A stretch of DNA of 64,000 nucleotides, taken from positions 1-64,000 of the forward strand of contig CAYZPC010000002.1 of NCBI GenBank assembly GCA_964480705.1. Direction: 5' to 3'. A program made the position numbers and the translations under genes. Positions 30,082 through 38,365 of this stretch are shown in pieces; the stretch's first letter is position 1, and each line of letters opens with the position of its first letter. This stretch comes from VGJJ01 sp964480705. Lineage in GTDB: Archaea > Iainarchaeota > Iainarchaeia > Iainarchaeales > VGJJ01. The notes beneath the pieces are model-generated. The model was not told the origin of the DNA, did not search any database, and saw only the letters and a list, made by a program, of their open reading frames with translations.

Positions 30082-30573
30082 TTACTTTTTGGCCTCTGCT
30101 TTGGGGGCAGGCTTTGCTTCGACTTTCTTTTCGACGCCGACTGTCTTTCCTTTGCTTCGTCCGGCCGTGCGTGTGCGTTGTCCTCGTACCGTGAGTCCGA
30201 GCGCGTGGCGCAATCCTTTGTATGATTTGAGTTTCTTCATCGTCTGCAAATCATTTCGAATAGCAAAATCGAGATCGTTCATCACCATGTGAGTGGGTTT
30301 TCCATCCATGGCTTTGCTTCGGTTAGCCGTCCACGTGGGGAGTCCGTGTTTTTGGGGCGCGAGCACAATGGCTTCGAGTTGCGCATCCATGTTTTCGGGT
30401 AATTGTCCTAAGGGCAAATCGTACGCGATGTGGTGTTCTTTTTGGAATTGGTACGCAATCATGCGTGCCATTCGGATTCCCACGCCTTTGATTCCTGTCA
30501 AAGCGCGATAGATGGGAATGCTTCCATTCAAGTCTTTGTTGGCAATACGAACAATGTATCTTACTTCAGCCAT
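30082..30573 (-). CDS. rps13: 30S ribosomal protein uS13
   Basis: 163 residues. VRIANKDLNGSIPIYRALTG and GLRHALGLTVRGQRTRTAGR are the archaeal S13/S18e hallmarks; the latter contacts tRNA in the P site. The end is a Lys/Ala/Pro-rich tail (KKVEAKPAPKAEAKK). The ATG follows eL14 by 2 nt. Confidence 0.98.
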   Translation of the reverse strand: MAEVRYIVRIANKDLNGSIPIYRALTGIKGVGIRMARMIAYQFQKEHHIAYDLPLGQLPENMDAQLEAIVLAPQKHGLPTWTANRSKAMDGKPTHMVMNDLDFAIRNDLQTMKKLKSYKGLRHALGLTVRGQRTRTAGRSKGKTVGVEKKVEAKPAPKAEAKK

Positions 30574-30575
30574 GT

Positions 30576-30809
30576 TTATTCACCCTTTCCTAATGCTTTT
30601 GTCAAGTCTGCGCGCGTGTAGCCGCTGGATAATGATACTGTTTCCGTTGTCGGGAGCAAGTGGTTCACGTTGCATTTTCCTTTTTTAGTGAAGATTCCTT
30701 CCACGATTGCAAATCCGTTTTTGGCGTTTTCGACGACGACTACTTTCTTTCCCGCGTCGCGGCCGGTTGTTTTGTAGCAAACTCTTCCTGTAGTAAAAAT
30801 GGCTGCCAT
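30576..30809 (-). CDS. rpl14e: 50S ribosomal protein eL14
   Basis: 77 residues, the compact archaeal L14e: FTTGRVCYKTTGRDAGKKVV is the KOW-like beta-barrel start, followed by CNVNHLLPTTETVSL. eL14 is found only in part of the archaea, so its presence is informative for placement. Directly downstream of eL34. Confidence 0.95.
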   Translation of the reverse strand: MAAIFTTGRVCYKTTGRDAGKKVVVVENAKNGFAIVEGIFTKKGKCNVNHLLPTTETVSLSSGYTRADLTKALGKGE

Positions 30810-30810
30810 G

Positions 30811-31149
30811 TTATTTCACCTGCTTCTCGATTTGAGCTAAATAGGGTCGAATAGAAATTTTGGTATCAACCATTTTTTTGACGCCGGCTTTGACTTTAGC
30901 CATTTCCACGACGAGCATTCGTTTGCACGTGTTACAAACAATTCCGCCCAACATTCCTGTGGGTCTGCGTTGTGATTTTGCTTGTTTGGCCATGCGTGAG
31001 CGGTTGGCTCCGTGGGCTACTCCGTGCAGTACGCTTTTGCAGATAGCGCAGCGGAGTTTCTTGTGTTTCTTTCCTTTAGTCACCATGCGGGTGGCTTTAG
31101 CAGTTCGTCGGAAGCCGCGGAGTTTTCGTCGTTCGGATTTATTGGGCAT
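30811..31149 (-). CDS. rpl34e: 50S ribosomal protein eL34
   Basis: 112 residues. Two CxxC knuckles (RCAICKSVL and VCNTCKRML) form the zinc site, and GVAHGANRSRMAKQAKSQRR is typical L34e sequence. Its start overlaps the 3' end of the DUF106 gene by 11 nt. Like eL14, it has a patchy archaeal distribution. Confidence 0.95.
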   Translation of the reverse strand: MPNKSERRKLRGFRRTAKATRMVTKGKKHKKLRCAICKSVLHGVAHGANRSRMAKQAKSQRRPTGMLGGIVCNTCKRMLVVEMAKVKAGVKKMVDTKISIRPYLAQIEKQVK

Positions 31150-31618
31150 TGTTCATCGTTCCTTGTTTTTTTTCATTTTTTTCATCATACATGTTCAGCA
31201 CATGGTTCACAACCATTGAGATGAGGAAACTGCATAGCACGTAGAACCAGAACCAATCTCCTTGCGCCCAAACTAAATTGAGCGGAAAAAAGAGGTTGAC
31301 TTTTGTTCCATTGTATGCGCTTGAAACCAAACCAAATAATGGGAGAAACACCACCATGTTGACTATCATCAACTTGGGCATGCTCTTCATTGTTTGCGTG
31401 GACAAATCCAACATTTCTTTTTGGACGCGTTCCACTTCATTTTTGTCGGCTTGGTCTCCTTTTTTCATCAACTCCTTGAATTCTGCGTTTTTGACCTTCA
31501 TTGCTTTTTGAACGCGGCGCATTTCCTTTCGGTTTCCAAAAACCAATTGGACCACTTGTGTAATGACCGCGAATGCCGCGGAAATCAGCACGAGTTGCAT
31601 GGCCGGATTCTCAAACAT
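31139..31618 (-). CDS. DUF106 membrane insertase, YidC/EMC3-like
   Basis: 159 residues: one helix near the N-terminus (about 7-26), a charged coiled-coil loop (about 30-75, MRRVQKAMKVKNAEFKELMK), then two more helices (about 84-102 and 120-140). This is the layout of archaeal DUF106 proteins, relatives of YidC and eukaryotic EMC3/GET1, which insert short membrane proteins. Its place right after secY is conserved in archaea and supports the call. Adenylate kinase, often between them, is missing. Confidence 0.9.
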   Translation of the reverse strand: MFENPAMQLVLISAAFAVITQVVQLVFGNRKEMRRVQKAMKVKNAEFKELMKKGDQADKNEVERVQKEMLDLSTQTMKSMPKLMIVNMVVFLPLFGLVSSAYNGTKVNLFFPLNLVWAQGDWFWFYVLCSFLISMVVNHVLNMYDEKNEKKQGTMNNAQ

Positions 31619-31652
31619 AGGGGTTTTTGCTGGTCGATTGCTCCTATTTTTA

Positions 31653-31670
31653 GACCCCTTTTTGGGGGTC
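31653..31670. terminator. Perfect hairpin between secY and DUF106 gene
   Basis: GACCCC and GGGGTC pair around an A/T-rich centre. Read on the minus strand it lies after secY and inside the likely 5' leader of the DUF106 operon; a second hairpin (GTTCC..GGAAC, 31671-31696) is directly beside it. It could terminate the spc transcript or control the next one. Confidence 0.5.
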
Positions 31671-31695
31671 GTTCCAAGGTAATTCCCTGGGGGAA

Positions 31696-31706
31696 CGTTT
31701 TAAAAC
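31696..31706 (-). promoter_or_regulatory. TATA box of the alpha-like operon
   Basis: The minus strand reads GTTTTAAAACG. A start near 31676 would give a leader of about 58 nt containing the GACCCC hairpin before the ATG at 31618. Confidence 0.5.
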
Positions 31707-31738
31707 ATTGGGAATTATTCGACCATTTTCCTCCTCTT

Positions 31739-33124
31739 TTATTTCTCTCCGAAGAATCCCTTCAGCGCGGGGTGCATATCCATGAGTTGCGCCTTGGCTA
31801 ATTCTTCGTACAATCGGTATACTATTCCACATGCGAGCAAGACTCCGGTTCCAGAGACCAAGGAGGCCACCGTAATATCGGATAATCCCGCGAGCAGGGC
31901 CACGAAAACAGAGCCCAACACGGTGACGTGTGGAATATAGCGGTCGAGGACCTTTTGCATAATGCGGGGATCGCGTCGGAAGCCGGGAATGCTCATTCCG
32001 CTGCGGTCGAGTTGTTCCGACACGGCTTTGCTTCCTTGTCCGCCTAATTCAATCCAAAATTTTCCAAAAATAACACACGTGATGATGAGCACGAGCAAAT
32101 ACACGATGGCTTGTGCAATCTCCATGGCAGTGGTGGATGTAATTCCAAGCGTGAGCAATCCTTCCAGCAGAGAAAAACTTCCTCCCACGCGCGGGGAAGT
32201 AGTCATCCATGAAAGCCCGGAGAAGAGTGTATTCACGTACGGAATTCCTGCGGTGAGTGCTGTCCACAATTGGATGTTGGCAAATAGCGCCGCGGCCAGA
32301 ATGACAGGCATGTTTGACACGTACAAAAATTTCACAGGGTATCGTCCGCCCGCGCCGGATTGTCCCATGGCAATGGGAATGTTCACGTGCATTCCTTCCG
32401 CAAAAACAACGGCGAGGAAAATCAATATGACAAACAATATTGGAACGAGTCCCACAAACGCAGCGTACGCGTTTCCTTCAATGAGGGATTGTCCAATCGT
32501 GAAAATTCGTCCTGCGCTTCCGAATGCATCAACCGGTCTAAACACTTGCCAGAAGAATCCTTGTGCGACTCCTCCTGCAATGAATAATCCAATTCCGCTT
32601 CCAATTCCCCATTTTGAAACGAGTTCATCTAAGTAAAGTAAAATGATGGAGCCTAATGCAATTTGCAAAACGACAAACAAAAACATTCCCGGTGCGGCGG
32701 ATAAGAATCCTACGCCCGGCAATCCAAATCCTAAGAAGGCAGCTCCTTCAAAGAATGATAATAGAATCGCGAGCAATTTCTGCGTCGCGGTAAAGCGTGC
32801 TTTGTTTTCGGGGATGGATAAATCAAATTGAATGATTCCTCCACCCACGAGCAATTGTAACACAATGGATGCAAGCACAATCGGACCAATTCCAACCGTG
32901 ATGAGCGAACCAATGTCGGATGCGAGAATCGTTTGCAATGCTTCTACTTGCTGAACCGATTGTCCTGAAAGTCCAATGAGTTCGATTTGTCCCATGATGA
33001 AAAATAAGAGCAATGCTAATCCGGAGAATAACATTTTCTGCATCAACGGGGGAGCAGTGGTAGGTCTACGTACTTCAGGAAGTAATTTTAGAATGGGGTC
33101 GAGACGCTCGAAGAACGAAGTCAT
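31739..33124 (-). CDS. secY: Preprotein translocase subunit SecY
   Basis: 461 residues with ten hydrophobic helices. The start FFERLDPILKLLPEVRRPTT, the plug region near GLSGQSVQQVEALQTILASD, and the final loops (GFRRDPRIMQKVLDRYIPHV, with the conserved Arg pair that contacts the ribosome) match archaeal SecY/Sec61alpha. It forms the protein-conducting channel with SecE and SecG/Sec61beta, which are not in this window. It overlaps uL15 by 4 nt and ends the spc cluster. Confidence 0.98.
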   Translation of the reverse strand: MTSFFERLDPILKLLPEVRRPTTAPPLMQKMLFSGLALLLFFIMGQIELIGLSGQSVQQVEALQTILASDIGSLITVGIGPIVLASIVLQLLVGGGIIQFDLSIPENKARFTATQKLLAILLSFFEGAAFLGFGLPGVGFLSAAPGMFLFVVLQIALGSIILLYLDELVSKWGIGSGIGLFIAGGVAQGFFWQVFRPVDAFGSAGRIFTIGQSLIEGNAYAAFVGLVPILFVILIFLAVVFAEGMHVNIPIAMGQSGAGGRYPVKFLYVSNMPVILAAALFANIQLWTALTAGIPYVNTLFSGLSWMTTSPRVGGSFSLLEGLLTLGITSTTAMEIAQAIVYLLVLIITCVIFGKFWIELGGQGSKAVSEQLDRSGMSIPGFRRDPRIMQKVLDRYIPHVTVLGSVFVALLAGLSDITVASLVSGTGVLLACGIVYRLYEELAKAQLMDMHPALKGFFGEK

Positions 33125-33612
33125 TCAGCATCTCCTTCCCCAGCGGACGGGTCTCGGGCTTTCGCCTCGCCGCCGGCTGTTTCAAATTGGTCTGCAATTT
33201 CACCATTCGCTTCTTCGATTTTGGTGCGTGCTTTTTCGGTGACGCGGACGTTTTTCACATACCATTCGCCTTTCACGTCGCCGCTTCCAAGCAGAGTAGA
33301 AATTCCAATCTTTGATCCGTCAATGACAATCATTCCATCGTCTTCGACAACTTTTCCTTGTTTCATCCATTTGTCAATTTGAGTAGAAACTTGTCCCACG
33401 TTCACTGCTTTTCCTTTGGGGTGGAACGTGTGCAACGTTGTTTTGATTCCGAATGTCATCCAGTATTTGGAGAACTTGTGCTTGTGTGAACCGGCGCGTC
33501 CGACACCACCGCGGTTTCCGGAACCTCTCCAGTTCTTCGTGTCTCCGTGTCCATGAGTGCGTTCACCCAATTGTTTGTTGGCGCGTCTTCGTTTTCGTAC
33601 AACCATAAGCAT
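33121..33612 (-). CDS. rpl15: 50S ribosomal protein uL15
   Basis: 163 residues, archaeal L15/L27a type: RANKQLGERTHGHGDTKNWR and GSGNRGGVGRAGSHKHKFSK form the Gly/His/Arg-rich start, and FGIKTTLHTFHPKGKAVNVG follows. The last 20 residues are an acidic extension (GGEAKARDPSAGEGDAE). Confidence 0.97.
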   Translation of the reverse strand: MLMVVRKRRRANKQLGERTHGHGDTKNWRGSGNRGGVGRAGSHKHKFSKYWMTFGIKTTLHTFHPKGKAVNVGQVSTQIDKWMKQGKVVEDDGMIVIDGSKIGISTLLGSGDVKGEWYVKNVRVTEKARTKIEEANGEIADQFETAGGEAKARDPSAGEGDAE

Positions 33613-33620
33613 TCATCCTT

Positions 33621-34082
33621 TTACATCATTTTCAACAGTAAAGCGTCAATTCCACTCTCGTGAAATCCAAGCGGGCCTTTTAATCCCACTCCTTGCTTGA
33701 TTCCGATTCGACCAAATCCTTTGGAAGGAGAGTTGAGTCGGAACACAGGCTTGATTCCAATTTTTTTCAGAGTGGTTTTTCCTTCCGCGAGTGCTTTGGC
33801 CAACGCGGCAATGGAATCCATTTTGTGGCTCTTCAAAAATTCCGTCGTGAGGGGTTTGTCTCCCTCTAATCGAGCGCGTTTTTCCAAGAGTGTCGTGAGT
33901 GTCTGCACGTTCACGGGACCATAGGCAGCGTGGTCTTTCACTTGGTGGAGCATTCCATCCACGGATGGATTTTTTTCCACTAACACGCAGTGGTTTTTTC
34001 GGTCGAGCTGCAATGTTTGCAGTGCGCTGCGTGTTTCAGGTCGGACATTTTTGAGTCCTCGAATGCGGACAATGGCGTACAT
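33621..34082 (-). CDS. rpl30: 50S ribosomal protein uL30
   Basis: 153 residues, the longer archaeal L30/L7 form. AIVRIRGLKNVRPETRSALQ and the end GRIGIKQGVGLKGPLGFHES are diagnostic. The ATG overlaps the uS5 stop by one base. Confidence 0.97.
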   Translation of the reverse strand: MYAIVRIRGLKNVRPETRSALQTLQLDRKNHCVLVEKNPSVDGMLHQVKDHAAYGPVNVQTLTTLLEKRARLEGDKPLTTEFLKSHKMDSIAALAKALAEGKTTLKKIGIKPVFRLNSPSKGFGRIGIKQGVGLKGPLGFHESGIDALLLKMM

Positions 34083-34981
34083 TACTGGTGTCCCCCTGCG
34101 ATTTGACTAAATTTGCGCTGCATATCCGGAGACATGCGCACACGGTTCAATTGTTCAATAGCATTGTAGGCGGCGCGAACATAGTTTAGTTTGGTGTCCG
34201 AGCTTCCTTTTGTTTTTCCCCAAACATCGGTGATTCCAGCAAATCGGAAAACGTCTTGAATTTGTTTTCCAACCACTAAGCCAGTTCCCTGCGGCGCAGG
34301 ATAGAGTGTGACGCGCACCGAGCCGGCTTTTCCGGTTACTTTAAACGGAACACTTCGTGTCGTGTTGGAAAAGTCTTCCCAACTTCCGCTGCCCACTTTC
34401 ACAGGCATGAGTTTGAGTCGAGCGTCTCGTCCGGCTTTTCGAATGGCGGGAAAGCGTTCCTTGTCGGAGCCCATTCCTAATCCGATGTATTTTTTTCCGT
34501 CTCCCACTAAGACGAATGCGGCAAAGTTGAATTTTCGTCCAGAGGCTCGAACATAGGTTGTTTTGCGCGTGTCAATCATTTGCTCTTGCAAATCCGGCAC
34601 TAACATGTCGATGATTTCGCTTTCGAGGATGGGCAAGTGTCTCGACCACAATTCTTCCATGGTTTTGACTTCACCTGATTTGACAAGGCGTCCCGCTTCT
34701 GTTTTGGGAGTCCAATCGTCAATGACTTGCTGTTGCTCTCGAGATAATGAACCAGTGGCTGATGCTTCCATTTCTTTCAACTGTTCATCTGTCATGAGTT
34801 CTTTTCGAGAGACTTCTCCTCGTCGCGGTCCGCCGCGAGGTGCTCCGCGTGCTCCGCCGAATCCACCGCGTGCTCCGCCAAATCCGCCGCGTCCGCCTCT
34901 TCCTTCGCGAGGAGGTTTTCCGCGTGGAGCAAATCCACCAGGTCGTCCGGATCGGGGGGGTCGTTTCTTTTCGTCACTCAT
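34082..34981 (-). CDS. rps5: 30S ribosomal protein uS5 with Gly-Arg-rich N-terminal domain
   Basis: 299 residues; archaeal uS5 is usually about 210-240. The S5 double-stranded RNA-binding domain is at about residues 125-190 (IDTRKTTYVRASGRKFNFAA; YIGLGMGSDKERFPAIRKAG), and the S5 C-terminal domain follows (GSVRVTLYPAPQGTGLVVGK). Residues 1-57 are an Arg/Gly/Pro tract with RGG and FGGARGG repeats, like the GAR domain of eukaryotic RPS2. Such tracts bind RNA and are arginine-methylated in eukaryotes. It overlaps uL18 by 4 nt. Confidence 0.97.
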   Translation of the reverse strand: MSDEKKRPPRSGRPGGFAPRGKPPREGRGGRGGFGGARGGFGGARGAPRGGPRRGEVSRKELMTDEQLKEMEASATGSLSREQQQVIDDWTPKTEAGRLVKSGEVKTMEELWSRHLPILESEIIDMLVPDLQEQMIDTRKTTYVRASGRKFNFAAFVLVGDGKKYIGLGMGSDKERFPAIRKAGRDARLKLMPVKVGSGSWEDFSNTTRSVPFKVTGKAGSVRVTLYPAPQGTGLVVGKQIQDVFRFAGITDVWGKTKGSSDTKLNYVRAAYNAIEQLNRVRMSPDMQRKFSQIAGGHQ

Positions 34982-35565
34982 GCTTTAACACGCTCATCAA
35001 TTGTTTTCTTGGTTGTTTCCACCATGGATGAAAATTTTTCCACGGAGACTTTTTCTTTCACGTATACTGCAAATTGGCTGCGATTCATTTTAGAAGGCTC
35101 CTTTTGCGCATACGCATCCACATGTTTTCCGGCTAATCGTTCAACTTTAGGGAATGAAACGGGGTCGGCTTTCACGCTGATTCCTGCATCCACCATTCCT
35201 TTGATGGCGGCAAACAATCGTGTGCCGTGAATCGCGGGCTGAATACCTAAATCCACAATCACGTCGCCGCTCTTTTGTTTGACGGCGAGTTTTTTTCCGG
35301 CTAAGTATCCTGTCAAGTATGCGGCAGGAATGTTTCCGCCGTGTCCTTTGTATGTGTATTCGGATAATTCTTTCGTGTGGGCTGCAACGACAATCGTGTC
35401 GTTTCCTTTTTCGGTTTGCACAAGCTGCACGCTCAAGTTGTTGGTTGACTTTCGAATCACGGCACGTGTGAGTCCGCCTTTGACGAAGGCCAATCTCTTG
35501 GTGTAATTCGTTCGTCCTTCAGCGCGTCGGCGGAAAGGAGTTTGGAATGTGCTTGTTTTACTCAT
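34978..35565 (-). CDS. rpl18: 50S ribosomal protein uL18
   Basis: 195 residues. FRRRAEGRTNYTKRLAFVKG and LTGYLAGKKLAVKQKSGDVI, then AIHGTRLFAAIKGMVDAG, are the archaeal L18/L5e core, which binds 5S rRNA with uL5. The helical C-terminus is typical. Overlaps eL19 by 4 nt. Confidence 0.98.
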   Translation of the reverse strand: MSKTSTFQTPFRRRAEGRTNYTKRLAFVKGGLTRAVIRKSTNNLSVQLVQTEKGNDTIVVAAHTKELSEYTYKGHGGNIPAAYLTGYLAGKKLAVKQKSGDVIVDLGIQPAIHGTRLFAAIKGMVDAGISVKADPVSFPKVERLAGKHVDAYAQKEPSKMNRSQFAVYVKEKVSVEKFSSMVETTKKTIDERVKA

Positions 35566-35999
35566 TTGGTTTCACCTTCCACCGTTTGCAATAAATGTTT
35601 CTTTCCGCGGAAATAATTTCCTTTGACGCGGCGATAATATTCGGAATAGGGTCCTTTCAATTTTCCTTCGGTCTTGAGAGAGCGAAGCGTGGTTCGCAAT
35701 GCGCGCACGCGATCTTGCCACATTTTCTTGGGCTGTGAACGTGCTTTCTTGCTTCCGGTTCGTTTTCCTTGTCCTTGTTTTCGGCCCACGCGTTTCTTCG
35801 CATGTAAGATGCGTGCCGCTCCGCGGGAGTGACCTTGGTCTTTGCGCTTTCGCACAATGCGTTGCGCAACCAGGTTGCGAATGTCGTCTCGCGTCATGGC
35901 TTCTAATGCTTTGGTCATCTGTGTCGGGTCCACCCAAATTTTGGTTTCTCCAACGCCCATGATTTCGGCAGCCATTCGTTTGATTTTTCGGGGATTCAT
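35562..35999 (-). CDS. rpl19e: 50S ribosomal protein eL19
   Basis: 145 residues. KRMAAEIMGVGETKIWVDPT and RKRKDQGHSRGAARILHAKK are typical, and the long basic helical extension (KKRVGRKQGQGKRTGSKKAR) is characteristic of L19e. Packed between eL32 and uL18 in the canonical spc order. Confidence 0.98.
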   Translation of the reverse strand: MNPRKIKRMAAEIMGVGETKIWVDPTQMTKALEAMTRDDIRNLVAQRIVRKRKDQGHSRGAARILHAKKRVGRKQGQGKRTGSKKARSQPKKMWQDRVRALRTTLRSLKTEGKLKGPYSEYYRRVKGNYFRGKKHLLQTVEGETK

Positions 36000-36000
36000 G

Positions 36001-36660
36001 TTAGTTCAACACCTGGATTTTTTTCTCATTGGCTATTTTGATGAGTGCAATTTTCTTTTTGCGTCCAACCGTTCCTGAGATTCGGGCGGCTTCGTGAGGT
36101 TTCATCGTGTTGAAATCTCGCGCGGACTGAATCAACACTTCGCGATACCCTGACGGATGCATGAAGCGAATCGCTTTGGGTGTGCGGTAGCCGGACTGCA
36201 CGAGCATTCCGTCGTCTTTGCGCAACAGCATGTCTTCTCCGCGGGGCTTTCGCCACTTGTCATATTTTGGATTCTTTCGCGTGCGCAAATTCTTCTTTCC
36301 GAATCGTCCCCAGAAAACGGGTTTCCATTTTCCGAGCAAATCGTCTTGGTTTTCTTTAACGTCATCTGTTTTCTTGACTTTTTCTTTTTTGACCCAAGCT
36401 GCTTTCGTTCCTTTTTTCTTAGCAGGTTTGTTTCCAGCCGATGTTTTTTCGACTTTGGTTTCTTTCGCGCTTGTTGTTTTTTCAGCTTTCTTAGCAGGTT
36501 TGGTTTCTGCTTTCGCTTCGTGCGCGTGAGTAACTTCTTTCGCTAAGGGAGGGTGCGTGTTTGTGTGCGTGTGCGAAACTTCTTTGGCTTGCGCCACAGG
36601 CGGATGCTTCGCCGGAGTCACTGTCGTGTTGGATGTGTTCATGTTTTTCTCCGTGCTCAT
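36001..36660 (-). CDS. rpl32e: 50S ribosomal protein eL32 with long low-complexity N-terminus
   Basis: 219 residues; the L32e core occupies about 110-219 (NPKYDKWRKPRGEDMLLRKD, then PSGYREVLIQSARDF). The first 105 or so residues are Lys/Ala/Thr/His-rich with repeated phrases (KEVSHTHTNTHPPLAKEVTHAHE; spaced His) and then AKKAEKTTSAKETKVEKT. Such an extension is unusual for an archaeal L32e. The ATG at 36660 overlaps the uL6 stop by 4 nt; a second ATG six codons in is possible and would not remove the tail. Confidence 0.95.
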   Translation of the reverse strand: MSTEKNMNTSNTTVTPAKHPPVAQAKEVSHTHTNTHPPLAKEVTHAHEAKAETKPAKKAEKTTSAKETKVEKTSAGNKPAKKKGTKAAWVKKEKVKKTDDVKENQDDLLGKWKPVFWGRFGKKNLRTRKNPKYDKWRKPRGEDMLLRKDDGMLVQSGYRTPKAIRFMHPSGYREVLIQSARDFNTMKPHEAARISGTVGRKKKIALIKIANEKKIQVLN

Positions 36661-37199
36661 GCTGATTCTCCCTTGCTAGTAATGTAAATTCCATCTTGGA
36701 AGACGCGCTGGTCTTTCTTCGTATCGCGGGTCGCTTTTTCCATGTTGGCAGCGGTTTGTGAAACGTCTTCGACGTTGTTTCCCGTTACGGTAATGTCTTT
36801 TCCTTTGATTTCGACTTTGGTTTCTTTTCCAACAATCTTGCTTAATCGAGGATTTTTTTCTCCTAAATAGTTGGAGACTTCCACGAGGTTTCCTTTGACT
36901 TTAATGTTCATGGGGAAGTGCGAGTGGACAACGGATAACTTGTACGTATATCCTTTTTCCAATCCCTGAATCAAATTTTTCACGTGTGATTCGATGGCGT
37001 TGAGAATGGCAAACGTGTGTCTTCGCTCGTTGAGGGGCGTGACTTTGATGTCTTGTCCGTGGACTTCAATGGTAACTTCGGGCGTGGCGAGTGCTTTGTG
37101 CACGGTCTTTCCGCCTTTGGTTAGCGTGAGCGTGCCGTGCTGGAAGCTAATAGCAATCCCTGCCGGAATGGCAATCGTGGTGTGGGTTGTTTTGGCCAT
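36657..37199 (-). CDS. rpl6: 50S ribosomal protein uL6
   Basis: 180 residues with the two-fold L6 repeat: AIPAGIAISFQHGTLTLTKG in the first half and VVHSHFPMNIKVKGNLVEVS in the second. NFLGEK-like NYLGEKNPRLSKIVG is the archaeal/eukaryotic L9e signature. Confidence 0.98.
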   Translation of the reverse strand: MAKTTHTTIAIPAGIAISFQHGTLTLTKGGKTVHKALATPEVTIEVHGQDIKVTPLNERRHTFAILNAIESHVKNLIQGLEKGYTYKLSVVHSHFPMNIKVKGNLVEVSNYLGEKNPRLSKIVGKETKVEIKGKDITVTGNNVEDVSQTAANMEKATRDTKKDQRVFQDGIYITSKGESA

Positions 37200-37224
37200 A
37201 GTGGTATCCTCGTGGGAATGTTTT

Positions 37225-37617
37225 TTAGTAGATGTAGGCGAGCAATCGTCCTCCGATGGCTTTCTCTTTACTTTCAGCGTGCGTCATCACACCTTGCGAG
37301 GTTGAAACAATAATAGTTCCAATGTCTCGCGCGGGTAAGTATCGCATTTCGAAGCGTTCAAACTCATTCTTTTTCACCGCGTAGCGGGGCTTGATGGCTG
37401 AAACGTGGTTGATTTTTCCGAGCAATTCAACTTTGTACATCTTTTTGTGTCGCTCTGCAACCTCTTCCACATTCGAAATGTATCCTTTTTCCTTCATCAC
37501 GCGCAAAATTTGTCCCAATAATTTGGAACCGGGTTTAATGATAATGCTTCGTTTGGAGGCGGTCTCGCTGTTTTGAATGTGCGTCAGCGCATCGGCGATT
37601 GGATCGATTTGACTCAT
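37225..37617 (-). CDS. rps8: 30S ribosomal protein uS8
   Basis: 130 residues. DPIADALTHIQNSETASKRS at the start and the C-terminal ARDIGTIIVSTSQGVMTHAE are the archaeal S8/S15Ae pattern. A central assembly protein that binds 16S rRNA directly. Confidence 0.98.
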   Translation of the reverse strand: MSQIDPIADALTHIQNSETASKRSIIIKPGSKLLGQILRVMKEKGYISNVEEVAERHKKMYKVELLGKINHVSAIKPRYAVKKNEFERFEMRYLPARDIGTIIVSTSQGVMTHAESKEKAIGGRLLAYIY

Positions 37618-37630
37618 CTTTTTTCCTCCA

Positions 37631-37813
37631 TTAACTGTACTTCTTGAAACCCATCATTGGGGCGAATTGTTTGAAGCATCGTCTACACAAGTTGATGCCG
37701 TATTTGTGCACCATTCCCTTGTTGTTTCCGCAGTTCTTACAATAGCTATTTCTTCCTTCCTTGGGGCGCTTTTTTTGTTCAGCTTTCATTTTTGCTTTAG
37801 CTTCGTTTATCAT
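37631..37813 (-). CDS. rps14: 30S ribosomal protein uS14, zinc form
   Basis: 60 residues with CKNC and CRRC zinc knuckles, and a final FKQFAPMMGFKKYS like the FRE.A..LGF.K.. end of archaeal S14/S29e. Uninterrupted in the canonical uL5-uS14-uS8 order. Confidence 0.97.
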   Translation of the reverse strand: MINEAKAKMKAEQKKRPKEGRNSYCKNCGNNKGMVHKYGINLCRRCFKQFAPMMGFKKYS

Positions 37814-37819
37814 GCACCG

Positions 37820-38365
37820 TCACCCCTGGATTTTCTCCACAATGTTTGTTCCAAATGTCTCGTGAACGAAGTTCATGGCTTCGTCTTTCGTAATCATGTG
37901 TTTCTTTCCAATGCTCGCAGGTCGGACGCGTCGTTTTTTGATGCGGTAGCCAGGCCGTTCAAGTGTCACAAGGACATCGAATCCGCGAATTCCTAATTTA
38001 GGATCGTATTTTGCTCCGGGCAAATCAATGTATTCTTTGATTCCGAATCCAAAGTTTCCAACCTTGTCGAAGCAGCGCTTCGTGAGCGTGTTTTCTTTGG
38101 CTTGCAATGCGGTCTTCAAGAATGCGTGTGCTTTTGTTTTGCGCAGCGTGACTTTAAGTCCAATGGGCAGTCCTTCTCGGATTCCCCACGTGGGAATTTT
38201 CACTTTACAGCGCGTTTGCACAGGTGTCATTCCGGTGAGTTTCTTCATGATGTCAGAGGCCTTGTTCAAGGGTTCGCCGGTCTGTCCCACACCCATGTTA
38301 ATGGTGACTTTCTCCACGCGAATGGCGCGCATCGTATTTTTGGTGTTAGTCGTTGTGGAAGTCAT
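37820..38365 (-). CDS. rpl5: 50S ribosomal protein uL5
   Basis: 181 residues from ATG 38365, which overlaps the eS4 stop (ATGA) and has GGTGA upstream; a start 12 codons earlier lies within eS4 and is rejected. RVEKVTINMGVGQTGEPLNK and IREGLPIGLKVTLRKTKAHA are typical archaeal L5/L11 sequence. Binds 5S rRNA and the P-site tRNA elbow. Confidence 0.97.
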   Translation of the reverse strand: MTSTTTNTKNTMRAIRVEKVTINMGVGQTGEPLNKASDIMKKLTGMTPVQTRCKVKIPTWGIREGLPIGLKVTLRKTKAHAFLKTALQAKENTLTKRCFDKVGNFGFGIKEYIDLPGAKYDPKLGIRGFDVLVTLERPGYRIKKRRVRPASIGKKHMITKDEAMNFVHETFGTNIVEKIQG

